From Mansonella perstans (taxonomy: Eukaryota; Nematoda; Chromadorea; Rhabditida; Onchocercidae): a DNA stretch of 29,845 nucleotides. Position 1 is the stretch's first letter. Each line of letters begins with the position of its first letter. The stretch spans positions 1-29,845 of the forward strand of contig JBAMDO010000381.1 of assembly GCA_037074765.1 (NCBI GenBank), read 5' to 3'. Below the pieces are notes generated by a model. The model saw only the letters and a list, made by a program, of their open reading frames with translations, was not told the origin of the DNA and did no database searches. A program made the position numbers and the translations under genes. This document shows positions 1 to 12,222 of this stretch, piece after piece.

Positions 1-3000
1 GTTCGCTGAGGCGAAGATTAAATGCTTTTCGAAAAGACAACAATGATGAGAGGTACTGTTGCAAATTAAGGAAAAAATTTTGCATAGTTCAAATTGAGAA
101 AGAAATTTTTGTTCTATTTACCGGTATAGATATATAGCTGAAAATTGACATTCGTACTGCAGTTACTTGCTTTTGAAGGTTTTAACGCTTAAGCTGATCT
201 TAGTATGTAGTTTTATCCAAATAGATGAAATGCTTATATGATACCCTGATAGGTCTAATTTCTTTTTCAAGGATTAATTGCCGTTCGTCTCAACTTGCAG
301 CATTCATTTTTTGGTTTCAAATTATTTGTTGAAATATCAGAACTGCTGCATGCGTTATTTAAAACATGTTGAATTTGTCTCTTTGCTTTCTTGTCCGAAC
401 CGCATAAATGGATTGCTTCAAATGACAAATTGTAATAATGCTGCTTTTGAGCATAACTTCTCTTGTATCCTAAATTTAAAGATTCTGTTCTGGTTTTCAT
501 TTATAAGTTTTGAACATTGTGGTCAAACTTGAGATCCCAGTTACAATCAAGAAAAAACTGTGTCTCAACGGTGACTCTTTTGTTATATAATCGTTTTGTA
601 ACATTAGTGTTTCATTGTTTTATATCGTAAATTTTATGCTTCAATTGATTTGTCATCAAGTTGTTTAATATTAAAAACCAAATAGCTTCTGTTATATTGT
701 TCTGTATATTGATTCAATTTCATTTGTTGCAATTACGATACTATAGAATTATCATTAGCAACATATTTTACGCCAATTACTTAACATTTTCAGTTCCGTT
801 GTTTCGAAGTCAACACCGGAGCGGGTGAATGTTATCCAGCTTCGGAATTCTTCATCACACCGGAATACTTCTTCAAATACCGTGAGGTAATGGTTCTGTA
901 ATTTCAGTAGTTGCTTTTGTTTTTGTTAACACCAAGTTCATTTTGATTGTTGATTTTGGAAATTTTACTGCTGATGATAATCTAGAAAAGGTTTAGCATT
1001 AAGCAGAAAACTAGTTTTCATGCTAAAAATAGCAGTCAGTGTTCTAGTTGCTTTAGCTTTTTTCGAGTAATGCGTGGTATTACTTATTCTGTCTTTCAAA
1101 CCTGTTTTCCTTACACAGTTCGATGTTCTATTTTTCTATATCTTTTATTGCATTATATATTAGTTATTGGGAAAAAGGAAGTAGAAAGGAGAAAAATTAA
1201 TGCAAAAAAAATTAGTTCAAGTGGAAATTTGAATAAAACTAGCTTTGTATTTTTTTGTCTTTTAATTATTTACATATCAAAAAGAAGGTCTTTTTTTTTC
1301 TCTACTTTTACACTAACAAAAATTCAGTATTTGGATTTTCTAGTAAGTAATAGATTTAAAAAAATTTTTTTTGCAATAATGTTAAGTGAAATGAGATATG
1401 AAATGCAATTTTTCCATTTCTTATAAGCTTAACCGTAAATGATATTTATGAAATCGCAATGAGATATTTGTGGAACCGAAATAAAATATTTATAATGCGA
1501 TCGATGTGAATGTATAATGTGGTAAAGGAATAAAATAGTGAGGAGAGGGAAAGAGATTTCATTTAAATAGTCCTCAAAAATTATGTTTTTTTTTTTATTT
1601 TTTACGTGGCTATATATTACTCAGCCTGGAAACAGGTTATTGGTGGTGTAATCAAAAAGTAAGCGTATCAGTTGGTCCGGGCCACTGTGATATTTGTACT
1701 CTTGATATGGTTTTTTTTTTTTTTTTTCCTGGACCAGCGAAAGACTTCAGAATCCGTATGTAATAAATCAAAAATTCTATGAAAAAAGAGAATGTATATA
1801 GCGGTAAGAAAGTATACTACATGCGGAAAAATTCGATTTTTCTTTCAGCTGCACTGAATAGATTTCATGAGGAAGAATGAGTGAAAGATATAGGATGAAA
1901 GGAGAAAAGAGAGAGATATGATAATGAGGTGAACATAAATCTAATTAATTCGTGTTGATTTTTCATCAGCAATTTTAATATGATTAAGTGCATTGACAGA
2001 TAGCGAATTATTTTTTTTTATCATAAAATTTCAAAAATGTAAACGTTATAATATATATATAAAAATTAGAAATTGAAATAAAAAATTTTGAGCTTCTAAT
2101 TCATATTGCCTTTTCAACTAACTAATCTATTGATGATGATAATATTGAATCAGAAATGACAGACATGTATCCAATCATTACTTCCTTTGGATAAATCAAT
2201 TAGAGATGGGTAAGTAAGTTTCGCATAAGAATAAGTAATAAAAAAATTCCTCGTTTTACATTTTTTTATTTTGTTTTTTTTTTTTTTTTTTTCTTTTAAT
2301 ATGACATTATGGTAGGAACGATTGAATTAAGAAGTAGAGTTGAGCTATCATCTGTTAGCTTTATTATAACCATTTTAATCATGCGTGTTACCAAGGTAAC
2401 CTATGGATAGACTGGTTATTACTGTTTTTCTGGAATGATCAATTATTCAACACAGCGATTTCTCATTAGCTGAACAGATGTCTAATGCATAATTAATGAT
2501 TTCAAGAATTATCCAGTTTAAAATGTGTACAGTATTATTCGAAGTGATCGGATTAGATTTGTCGTGAAATTGAAACGAATTGAAATTTTTTGTTTTCATA
2601 ATTTTCCGAAGATCCTTTAAAATTATCCTTCAGTAAATTGATTCTAACTGTATTGTTTGTGCTTTAATATAGGTATTTTCTAAAATTTTCCCATTTCTGA
2701 TGTTATTATTTACTATTATTTTTTGATTAAAAACATTGCCAATGGATCAATTTTTATTTGGGTAATATCTTAAATGTGCTGTAATTGCAACTGTAATTTT
2801 TGTACTACAAATGTTTATATTACAAGTGGAAAGAAGTATGAAAGGAAGTATTTCAATCAGTATTCCATTCACTATCAATTTACTGAAGGGTCATTTTATA
2901 GTACATTGATTTGTACATTAAGTAGTACAAAAGATTATAATATTGGAATTACCTGGGACAAGCTAAGAATATAAAAAAAGGTGTTTTAGGGAAAACTGTA

Positions 3001-6000
3001 ATTTTCTTTTGGATATGAAAGAAGATATTTTAAGGAGTGAGACAATTTTTTCCATGTTTTTTTTGGCTTAACTGTTTGGCCTTAATATCTCAATTATTCA
3101 TGGTTTGTTCTAGCCAAGCTTGAATTCACTTATGACAGTGTGTTCATTTATAAATTAAAAGGAATTTTACTATATATTTATATATGATTTTATTTACTAA
3201 ACCTATATTTTAAAATATTGTAATAACAATTTTTTTTTTTCATTTGATACCCATAATTACATGGTACTGCTAGTACTGCTGTAATTGATAAGTAATTGTA
3301 AAGATCGTAGGTATTTTCTTTTCCATTTTCGATTTATGAAAGTAATTTATCTGATAGAATCGCTGCTTATATCTCAGATAATTTATGCCATTACAAGTGT
3401 GTATCTTTGGTACTATTCTGATTTTTATCAAGTAACTATTTTTCAGCAACAGTAAAAAACTCAGTATAATATCCATATTCTTTTCAAATTATGATATTTT
3501 CATATCGTCTAAACTTCATGATATGTAAATAATTTTGTATATGATTCATGTATCACAAACTAGCATGAGTCAGCTATGAATTAGAATTGTTTCAGTCATT
3601 AATCATACAGTTCTTCAGACTTCAGAAAGTGCTTTATAAATAAGTAAGTTTTTTAAAATTTACTATTAATTATATTTTGACAGGTTGGCAGACCTACCAT
3701 GAACTGTATTTTGACGAATGACAACTTATAAGTGGGTTGATTTGAACATATCGTATTGAGTCTTGAGAAAATTTTTTTTTTTTCTATACCATTCTTACTT
3801 CCAGTAATTACTTGAGTTAAATTTACTCAATCTCTTATACTTGAAACTTCGTTATTTCTTGCATCATTTTATTGTTTCCAAGTATTTGTTTACCTGTCTC
3901 TTTAGTTGCTTTTTTTTTTCAAAATTCGAATCATAATGTGATTTATATGAATTATCTTATCAATAAGATGTATAAAACTTTGATTTGTTATCAAAATAAT
4001 TTTTACACTTACCATGGAACTGTTTTTTTAAATTTCAGGTAAGATTCCTTGTCGACAAATTTTTTCCTTTCATATGATATTTCTGGAAGACAAAACCCAT
4101 GAGCTAACTTGAAACTATCTATCCTAGATATTTAATGAAATTAAAATTAATAACAAAGTTTCATGTTACTGATGAGTTCTTCAGGCTTTTTCAATTGTGT
4201 TAGATAAACTGTTAGATTTTTTTATACGACTCTTTCAATTTCTGATCATTTCTTATTTGCTGTTTGTAAAACAACAGATACTGTTTTCTTACTGCACAAG
4301 CTTATGAATTTCCTTTTCCATATCTAAACATTTTCAAATTCGAAAATAACCTTTTTTTTGTATAGATTACTTGTACATTAAAAATTGTTAGAAACTAGAG
4401 CAAATGAATTTAATAAGTTTTGTATATTTTGTTCGTGGGATATTTAATGATACAGTAACTGATAACATGTTTCTTTAATTAAATAACTTTTCTCATACGA
4501 CAAACAGTTAATTTCAATAGTATCAGTTCTTTTATGTTTGTGATTAGAAGTGATGTTATTAATGTGGTTTTTTGATTAAAATATGGATCAATCGAAAGTT
4601 TTTGATTAAAGTATGCATCAAGAGAAAGGCAAAAATATTAAACACATAGGAAGATAATCATAATCAGGAATTATTTGATTATTTGTTTTATTTCTTCCTC
4701 TTTGCATTTGCATTTGATTTTTGCATTCATAATGGAAACGGGTTTTTCAAATCTTATGTATTGTGTTATGATATTGAAGATTGAATTAGATATTTGATTT
4801 TGATTAAATTAAATTGAGGTGTGTGCTCTCAGTTACATTAAATTGAGGCCCTGATTTTATGCAGCTCTTCTATGAAAAATCAAATTTCGAGTTAAAATTT
4901 TTGTTAACTGTCAAAAAAATGGTTTTGGTTAATTTTTGATTTTGAAAAATTTCAGGTCGTATGCGTTTTTTTTTTTTTTCAGATTTAGTGAAACTTGTCG
5001 TAATATTAACACTTCACTGATGGTTGGTGATGCAAATCAAAGTTCAAAAATGCAGGCTAGTTCAGATGTGAAATTGAATTATGTTCATTTGATGCAGTTT
5101 AATACATGCTATGAAGCAATGCCAACAAACTCAAAAATGGTTGTTTTTGACACTAAGCTCTTACTCAAGAAAGCATTTAATGGACTTATTTATCAGAGTA
5201 AGTGTTAAATTTGATCTCAAATATGAAAATTTGGGAACGGATTATTTCATCCTTATATTTTAGCTTTTCTTTGCATAGATTTATTATATTGAGCCACCAC
5301 TATAATGGAACATTGTCATATTAAATTTATACGTGACTCTTTCATGGTGAACTATTTCGTCTTGGACTTTTGTTTGTGAAGTTTTTTTGACGAACAGCGA
5401 ATTTACTGTTCAAAATTTTAAGTGTTTTTTTTATTCGAATCAAAAGGAGTGTTTTTTTTTCTTGTCTTGAGCTGTAACAATTTAAATGAATCATTACTTC
5501 TTGTAATGCTAAAATAATTGATATATCTTATTTTTCGAAAATTTCATACCACTTACCTTCAACTGAGATTGGAAGTGAATTTACCTTTTATTGTAAGTAA
5601 ACAGTTGGTGAAACAATATTATAGATAATTTGTTTATAGATACACGTCATGTATTGCTGGCGGATTCAGCTAAGAATAATGCAGTTGTTGGTATATTGTC
5701 TGTAACTGATTTTATTAGAGTCCTTTTGTTATTACACAAGTTAGTTTTTTCTTTTAATATTTGAAATTTTGCTAAATTTCAAACTAATCCTCACAGTATC
5801 GTGACAAATTTAGTTATGAACCCTGGTACTCTTTAGTTATGTCGAAATATTTTAAAACAAAAAAGTCTGAGAACTATTATTTGTCTGTTGTTACTTAAAA
5901 GGCAAAAAAGAAAAGTAAGGTTTGCTGTGTTTTGAGATATCATTTCTGAGCAATTATCCAAATAGAATAAATCAGTTACAAAAATATGAAGTTCTGTCAA

Positions 6001-9000
6001 GATATACTTTTCCAGATGCTTGATTTTGTTCATTTTTGTTTTGTTTTTTTCAGGATGAAAAAAGAAAAGAAAGAAAAGCAAAAGGAAGACGTATGTCAGG
6101 AGGGAGAGAAAAGCTCTCTGTCAGTTAAAGCAGATGTAGATGGAAGTGCTAATTTAGAACTGAATGAAAATCTGAAGCAGTCGGAAATGTCTGATGTAAA
6201 TAAGCAACAGATCAATGTTTTAGATAATGAATGTCAGGATGAAAAGAAAATGCAAGATAAGGTGACGGGTACTTCAACTAATATGCCGAATGAAGACATC
6301 GGAACTCTCACTATATCCGAATATCGAGGTTTTTATTTGATTTTCAATATTTCCTGAATCTTTCCAGATGGAAGCATAACTTGCATTTCTGAAGATTAAG
6401 AGCCATTTCCGAGATGAAGGCAAGTAACATCAATGTCCCATAATAACATATTGTCCCATTTTTTGAAATTCTCACTTTAGTTGAATTTCATTTTTCAGAT
6501 TTGGTATGTCGTGAGGGAAAATTAATGGATCTTGTATCAATAACTGCAGAAGAAAGGTATCCTATTTATTACTACTACTGAATAAGGGTTTGTTTTCGCA
6601 GCAAATTTTTAAAATTAAAATCGCATTCCCGGGATTTAAACTTTACAAGGGATATTTCTCAAATTTTAGGACAGTTTCTCAAGTTGCTTCTTCTCGGAGG
6701 TCCAAATAAGAGATATTTGTTTTTTGGAACCTTCCTTCGGTAAGATTTCCTCATCGAGTTGATTTCAAAGCAGTTATATATTCTCCTGCAATCCTCGTAA
6801 TTCAATATTCCTATTAGACGCTACAATATTCCAAATAGACACCATAGTATTCCTAACAGACGCTCTAACTCCGATTTCAGTTTACTGAAAGCGGCTTTTT
6901 TACTCAGTAAACAACATATACATCGTCTGCCAGTACTAGATCCGAACGATGGAAGTCCATTGTTCATTTTGACTCATAAACGAATTCTCAAATTTTTATG
7001 GCTTTTCGTAAGTTATTAATTTACCATATCATGTTGTTAATTTTTGTCATTTTTATTTCTAGCGAATTTCTATCTTGACATTTTATCAGGTATTGATAGT
7101 GATAGTGTAGAAGGAGAAATGAATATAAGGCAGTGATCAAGTTTGCATATCTGAATGAACTTTGTTTAGAAGGCTAGATGAGCTGCAATCAGAGTGAAAC
7201 CAAGTCACTGAACAATAAAAATGTCGTGTATAACAGATGAATAGTTTCTGTAATGTCCATCTTATTTTATTTTCAGAAAAAGTGGAAGTATATGGCTTGT
7301 TGAAATTATTGTTCACCACTTTTTTAATAATTGCTAATGATTCTTTACTGGGTTATATTTCTTTTTTTTCAAGGGTCAGTCACTTTATATTCCTGGTTAT
7401 CAAAATAAAACGTGCAAAGAACTTGGTGTTGGCACATATGATGGCATACGTGTAGTGAGTATTTCAAATAATTTTCATATTTCATAAAATAATTATGTTT
7501 CATAAAGTTGGTTTTCTTTTTTATTTTGCATTATTAATAAAGAAATTTCATGAGTTTCATAAAATTGGTGATGAGGAAAACTGCAGATATTTGAATAAGG
7601 ATGTAAGGCAAGGATACGTCAGTCTATCATATCCATGTTAAAATAACTTTTTACACATTATCGTAGCAGACAGTACCACAAAGTGGCAGAATATGTAGCG
7701 ACGGTAGCACAGAGTGGCAGGATAAAAATTGTCATAGCAAATAATACCAAAAAGTGGTAGAACGAATATCCATTTGGTGTGCCGCGTTATAGAGCTAATG
7801 CTGTACAATTGGGGAAAAATTTTTAGCAAAATTGGAATTTGCTACAAATTTTACTTATCTTAGCGAAGAAAGTATAGAACCTTTGTGTCGAAAAAGACAA
7901 TAATAACCTATAGTGACATAACTTTTATCATATTTCAGGTCTATCCCGACACATCCTTGATTTTATGTCTTGATATTTTGCTAAACAAAGGTGTTAGTGG
8001 CGTCCCAGTTGTGGAGCGTGAGACATTCCGAGTTGTGGATGTATATTCACGATTCGATGCGATTGGTGTAGCGTTAGAGGACAAAATTGATGAGCTTGAT
8101 GTTACGGTACAAGAAGCATTAGCTTTCCGGAATACTTTCAGGGTTACATTTCAGTTTATTTCTGTATATGTAATATTATGTAGGAACATAAAACAGTACG
8201 AATAACAATAATTTTGTTAGCTCTTTGAGAACTGAATTCAGTTTAAATCGTTTAGTCATAAGCCATAAAAAAATAATTTTAAGTTCACTGTTAATTTCGA
8301 GATTTAAACATTTTTTTTTCTTTTTTTTTGCAGCTTGAAAAAGATCGTGTTGTTTCGATATCAGTGAATGATTCACTGTGGACGGCGATAACGATACTTG
8401 TTGAAAGGAGTGTTCATCGACTTTGTGTTTTGAAAGAAAGTGGTGCAATTGAGGTAATTAATTTCTGGCATTCATTTTTCGAGCATTGTACATAATCTCT
8501 AAAGTGCATATCCCTTCCATGAAATGCTAGAATAGTTTATATACCTTTGTTTTGGTCATCTAGAATATATTTGAAGGATGGCGATTCTTTGAGTACAGCT
8601 GTACAAATTATTCTAGATTTACGGATACTGTTTGTTATGGGCAGTGACATTGTCGTATCTTTGTGACAGTTGGAGCTTCCTTTAAATACTTCACTATGTG
8701 GCAAAGAAAAATATGTGTTTTGCCGCTTAAAAACTATTTTCTCAGATTATTTAATTAACAACTCGTTCTCGTTACAGGGTGTAATTTCTTTGTCTGACAT
8801 AATAAATTTTTTGGTTGTTAATGTAGCCGAATTGCAAACGGGAAATCTCCATTACCATTCTCGTTTTAGTCAGCATTCGCGACGCAGCTCGTGAGATTTT
8901 ATATTCGTCTTTTTGAAAGGACTATTTTAATTGAATGAAACTGAAAAAAAACTTTGCGTTATGTTAACGCAAGGGTTCTTGGTATTTATGCCAATTACTT

Positions 9001-9542
9001 GAGCTTATTACATTAAGATTAATGATTTAGCCTACTAAAAAAGCACGCAGGGATTCTAAAAGAGTGAGGTGGCATCAGAATTTATCTTGAAAAAGTTACG
9101 AAGTTTGAATTAAAAAAAAAAAAAGGATATTTTTTTCAGATTGGGAACACTTCCGGAAGCACTCGAATCGTTAGTCTTTTTTTTTAAAACTATAATTTAT
9201 ATTTATGGGGGCATTCGCTTACTGATATATCTTGAACTTGATCAGGAAATAGCATTTCATTGCATTCAGATCGGAGGATCAGAGTTTTTTGGAGTGTGCT
9301 ATTGTTCTAAAAATAAGGACAAATAACGCTGGGACATTTAATGAATCTTCCAAGCAATATCTTAGTGCCGAATGTATTAACGGAAAAATATGAGCTTTTT
9401 TGTTGGCAGTTTTAATAAGTTGTTATCTTTTAGAACAAATGATGTACCGGAGACGAAAATGGATGAAGTTGAAAATTTATCGGAAAAAAAACTTGACGCC
9501 GGCGAACTTCATGAAAAGTTCCGCACAGTTTCACTGAGTTGA
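1..9542 (+). CDS. aakg: AMP-activated protein kinase gamma subunit (5' partial)
   Basis: Regulatory gamma subunit of AMPK, which binds AMP/ADP/ATP through two Bateman (CBS-pair) modules. Exons by splice signals and phase: 1-52, 794-886, 4983-5197, 5640-5739, 6054-6328, 6499-6556, 6881-7007, 7374-7454, 7939-8142, 8334-8453, 8778-8890, 9140-9169, 9434-9542; reading from base 3 this gives 524 residues plus stop. The first two exons encode a Ser/Arg-rich leader and are owned by this gene only by phase and position. Recognisable family blocks: YVHLMQF and VVFDTKL (CBS1), [14 protein letters not shown] and [10 protein letters not shown] (CBS2), GVSGVPVV and VVDVYSRFD (CBS3), SVHRLCVL and GVISLSDI (CBS4). 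Nucleotide-site residues seen: Arg in NTRHV, His-Arg in IHRLP and VHRL, and Asp in VTDF, VVDVY and SLSD. Exon 6054-6328 adds a Lys/Glu/Ser-rich insert of about 92 residues. The exon 7374 acceptor is CAAG; a CAG six bases later would drop two residues and keep frame. The N terminus is outside the window and the paralogue within the aakg family is not decided. Confidence 0.9.
887..4982 (+). other. 4.1-kb intron of the AMPK gamma gene
   Basis: This intron separates the Ser-rich leader exon from the first CBS exon, with donor GTAATG and acceptor after a poly-T tract. It is several times longer than any other intron of this gene. It is AT-rich with many T runs and no coding block that I recognise. 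A second acceptor (TTTCAG, 4950-4955) lies 27 nt before the used one. The first in-frame ATG after it is at 5020, which would suit a short isoform made from an internal promoter. Apart from the palindrome at 2387 I see nothing else. Confidence 0.7.
2387..2400. promoter_or_regulatory. X-box-like perfect palindrome
   Basis: GTTACCAAGGTAAC is a perfect 6+2+6 inverted repeat. It matches the RFX/DAF-19 X-box pattern (RYYNYY-AT-RRNRAC) except for central AA instead of AT. It sits inside the long AMPK gamma intron, about 2.6 kb before the first CBS exon. RFX sites in nematodes usually lie within a few hundred bases of a ciliary gene start, so position argues against a classical role. Function is inference. 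Confidence 0.4.
7663..7764. repeat. Three diverged copies of a ~33-nt unit in an AMPK gamma intron
   Basis: Three successive blocks share the pattern GTAGCA, then a variable stretch, then a core like CCACAAAGTGGCAG. The first copy core can pair as CCAC-AAA-GTGG; the second and third copies keep AGTGG but have lost parts of the left arm. The repeat lies wholly in the 7455-7938 intron. Confidence 0.6.
8778..9542 (+). other. Two alternative C termini of the AMPK gamma gene
   Basis: The exon beginning at 8778 reads through its own donor into a stop: TCG TGA at 8889-8894, where GTGAGA at 8891 is also a good donor. If this intron is spliced, frame continues through a 30-nt microexon (9140-9169, after TTTTTTCAG) and a final exon (9434-9542, after CTTTTAG), adding 45 residues after the shared Ser and ending in VSLS. 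Phases match at both junctions. Retention of the intron gives the short tail ending RRSS. Both forms are inferred from sequence only. Confidence 0.7.
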
Positions 9543-9717
9543 CTGCTTTCGTCTTGCTTCCGTTGCTTAAAGCAGGATTGTTTAAATGATTAAAATTTTT
9601 CTGAAAATACCAATCTCTGCTTGGTTTTATATACTTTATTTTGGTATTTGGTGCGGTAGCAGTGATACTAGTACCAAAAAATTGTCAAGTAATGCTGAAC
9701 CATAAACTAATTTCATG

Positions 9718-9723
9718 AATAAA
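9718..9723 (+). terminator. Polyadenylation signal for the AMPK gamma gene
   Basis: AATAAA lies 176 nt after the long-form stop at 9540-9542. No earlier canonical hexamer was seen after that stop, so this is the likely 3' end signal. Confidence 0.55.
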
Positions 9724-11030
9724 TAATCATTTCACTCTTGCTAACAATGGCGTCCTTAGTATGTTAGAAACTTATTGGATACAAATCGATTGCTGGGATT
9801 GTGATAATCCGTGCCATTCGATAGAGTAATGATATTGTGTTTTTTGTACATGAATATTTCTGCGATATTGATTGGAGCATCTCATACTGGATAATTTTGT
9901 CTTTCACCTGGAACTATTTCATTATTCTGTTGTAGTAATATAAAAATGAAGCGAATTATGATCTTACAATACTTTTTATTGATATTTGTGGATTTTTTTT
10001 TTCCTTATTGCTTTGTTTTATCGAATTAAGTTTCATTTTTCTTTTAAAATTGTAACTGATATTGCTAGTCAGTCAGCTATCTCCTTTTCTTTAATGCTCT
10101 TGCAATAAGAGATTGTTTTTTTTAAAAAGAAAAAAAAAAAAAAAAAAAAAAAAAACGGTTTGTTATTTTTTCGTTTTTTGCTTTTTCTTAAATTTAAAAA
10201 TATATCATAAATATGCATATGCTCATTGTGATAATTTTTTGTTTTGAAAACTATTGAGCAGGTATCCTTTCGTGCCGGAATGATAGTTCCGGGATTACAG
10301 AAGATTTAAACGAAGCAAGCAATTAATTGCCACACATCCTGAACAACATACATGTTATGCTTTATTTTGTTTTGTTTTGTTTGTTTTTTTTTTTTTTTTT
10401 TTTTTGAGGAAATTTTTCATTTTTTCCTCCTTATCTGATGAATTAATTTATTTCCATGAACATCATAGTAATGGTAATAATGATAACTGTTAAATATTAT
10501 CATTGCGATAATAAGTTCTTTAGTGTGCTATTGCTTATGATGTTTTATTTTATCTGTAAAATTCTATTTTGTTATACGTTAATTATGCATGTGTATGCTT
10601 TTTTTTTTTAGCTTATCTGTAAGTAAATTTATGGCTTTCAAAAATGGGTCTTTGTTAGATTTTTTTTTTTGAAATATATTGAAAATAGATAATATTAATC
10701 ATTTCTGTTCATTCATTTCATCCACACTTCGACGTATTTTATTTAAATTTTAACTATATTTATTTTATCAATTTAAAAAAAAGAAAAAAAAAAGTCATAT
10801 AGCAATAAGTATTTGAAATTATCGATGAGGAGAAGGAAGAAGGAATTGAAAAAAATATGATATAATTTAACTGTTACTTCTTGATCATTTCTTAGCCAGA
10901 GATGGAGCAATCAAATAAGGTATCCCGATTGAAAGTATTTTTTAATGCTCTATGCAGTAATTGGGCCGTATCACCTGTATGTATGAGGTGTATGATGAAT
11001 ATCTGAAACTACAATAATGTTCTTTGAATA

Positions 11031-11525
11031 TAATCAGTAATATTTTCCCTGATCAACTGAATGAAATCAATAATATTTTCCCTGATCAGTTGAATGGAAA
11101 TCAATAATATTTTCCCTGATCAGTTGAATGGAAATCAATAATATTTCCCCTGATCAATTGAATGAAATCAATAGTATTTTCCCTGATCAGTTGAATGGAA
11201 ATCAATAATATTTTCCCTGATCAGTTGAATGAAATCAATAATATTTTCCCTGATCAGTTGAATGGAAATCAATAATATTTTCCCTGATCAGTTAAATGGA
11301 AATCAATAATATTTTCCCTGATCAGTTGAATGAAATCAATAATATTTTCCCTGATCAATTAAATACAATCAGTAATATTTTCCTCGATCATTTAAATGCA
11401 ATTAGTATTTCCCTTGTTCAATTAAATGCAATCAACTAAATGTTTTCCTATCAAATTAAATATAGTAAACAATATTTCAACTGAATACAATCAATATAGT
11501 TTCTCTGATCAATTCAAATATGATC
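11031..11525. repeat. 33/34-nt minisatellite with TGATCA core
   Basis: Ten well-kept tandem units (about 11040-11370) consist of TGATCAGTTGAATG, then GAAATC or AAATC, then AATAATATTTTCCC. Starts of CCCT fall at 11047, 11080, 11114, 11148, 11181, 11215, 11248, 11282, 11316 and 11349, giving spacings 33,34,34,33,34,33,34,34,33. Four or so degenerate units follow to about 11525. Each unit carries the TGATCA palindrome. Confidence 0.95.
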
Positions 11526-12197
11526 TATTCCATACTACCTTACTGTAAATATCGGCAATGGTTTATTTTGGTACTTATTTATCCATTAATATTTTAATTA
11601 GCTGTAATGTTTTTAAACATAAAATACAATTCAATTTTATATAAAAAAATTTTTTTCCAAAAAGTGTAATATTTGTATAAATATAAAAATTTATCAATAA
11701 ATACAAGTGAGTAAATAAATCTTTCTCTCTTTTTTTTTTTTTTTTTTGATTTATGTATATTAAAAAATAGAAATATGATTGAATAAGATGAAATAATAAA
11801 ATTTATTTTATATGTAATATTTTTTAAAAGTAGTTTTTTTGATCTTTCAAACTTATTAAAAACAATGATATTTTAAGTATTGCTGCTATTGAGATAAGAA
11901 ATGTATTGTATTATAAATTTTAGTAAAATTATCACTTTAAAATTGATTTGTTTCGTTCTTTTATTTATTTATTTTTTTCTGGAATTTTGATAAGAAATTT
12001 GTTTACTTTCATTTGATTCTTTCAATTCCTGTTTCCTTTGTTAATCAATTCTTTTCCTATAATCATTTCATAGAGATTAGCTATCAATTTCGAATTTTTA
12101 ACATATATTTAAATAGATATTATTTATATAATTTATCTTACTTTCTAATTCATTTCCAAATTACTCACTTTTATTAAGATGAACAAATTTCATAGTG

Positions 12198-12222
12198 TTT
12201 CATTTCATTTCATTTCATTTCA
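12198..12222. repeat. ATTTC pentanucleotide microsatellite
   Basis: About five uninterrupted copies of the pentamer TTTCA/ATTTC. Ordinary slippage repeat. Confidence 0.8.

Noticed and set aside
1070..1426. 118-codon open frame in the first AMPK gamma intron
   Set aside because: Translation is low-complexity and hydrophobic, with no recognised domain; it lies within an intron and has no splice or start context.
3880..3900. TTGTTTAC matches to the DAF-16/FOXO site, also near 12000 and 13256
   Set aside because: An 8-mer of this composition is expected several times by chance in 30 kb of AT-rich DNA.
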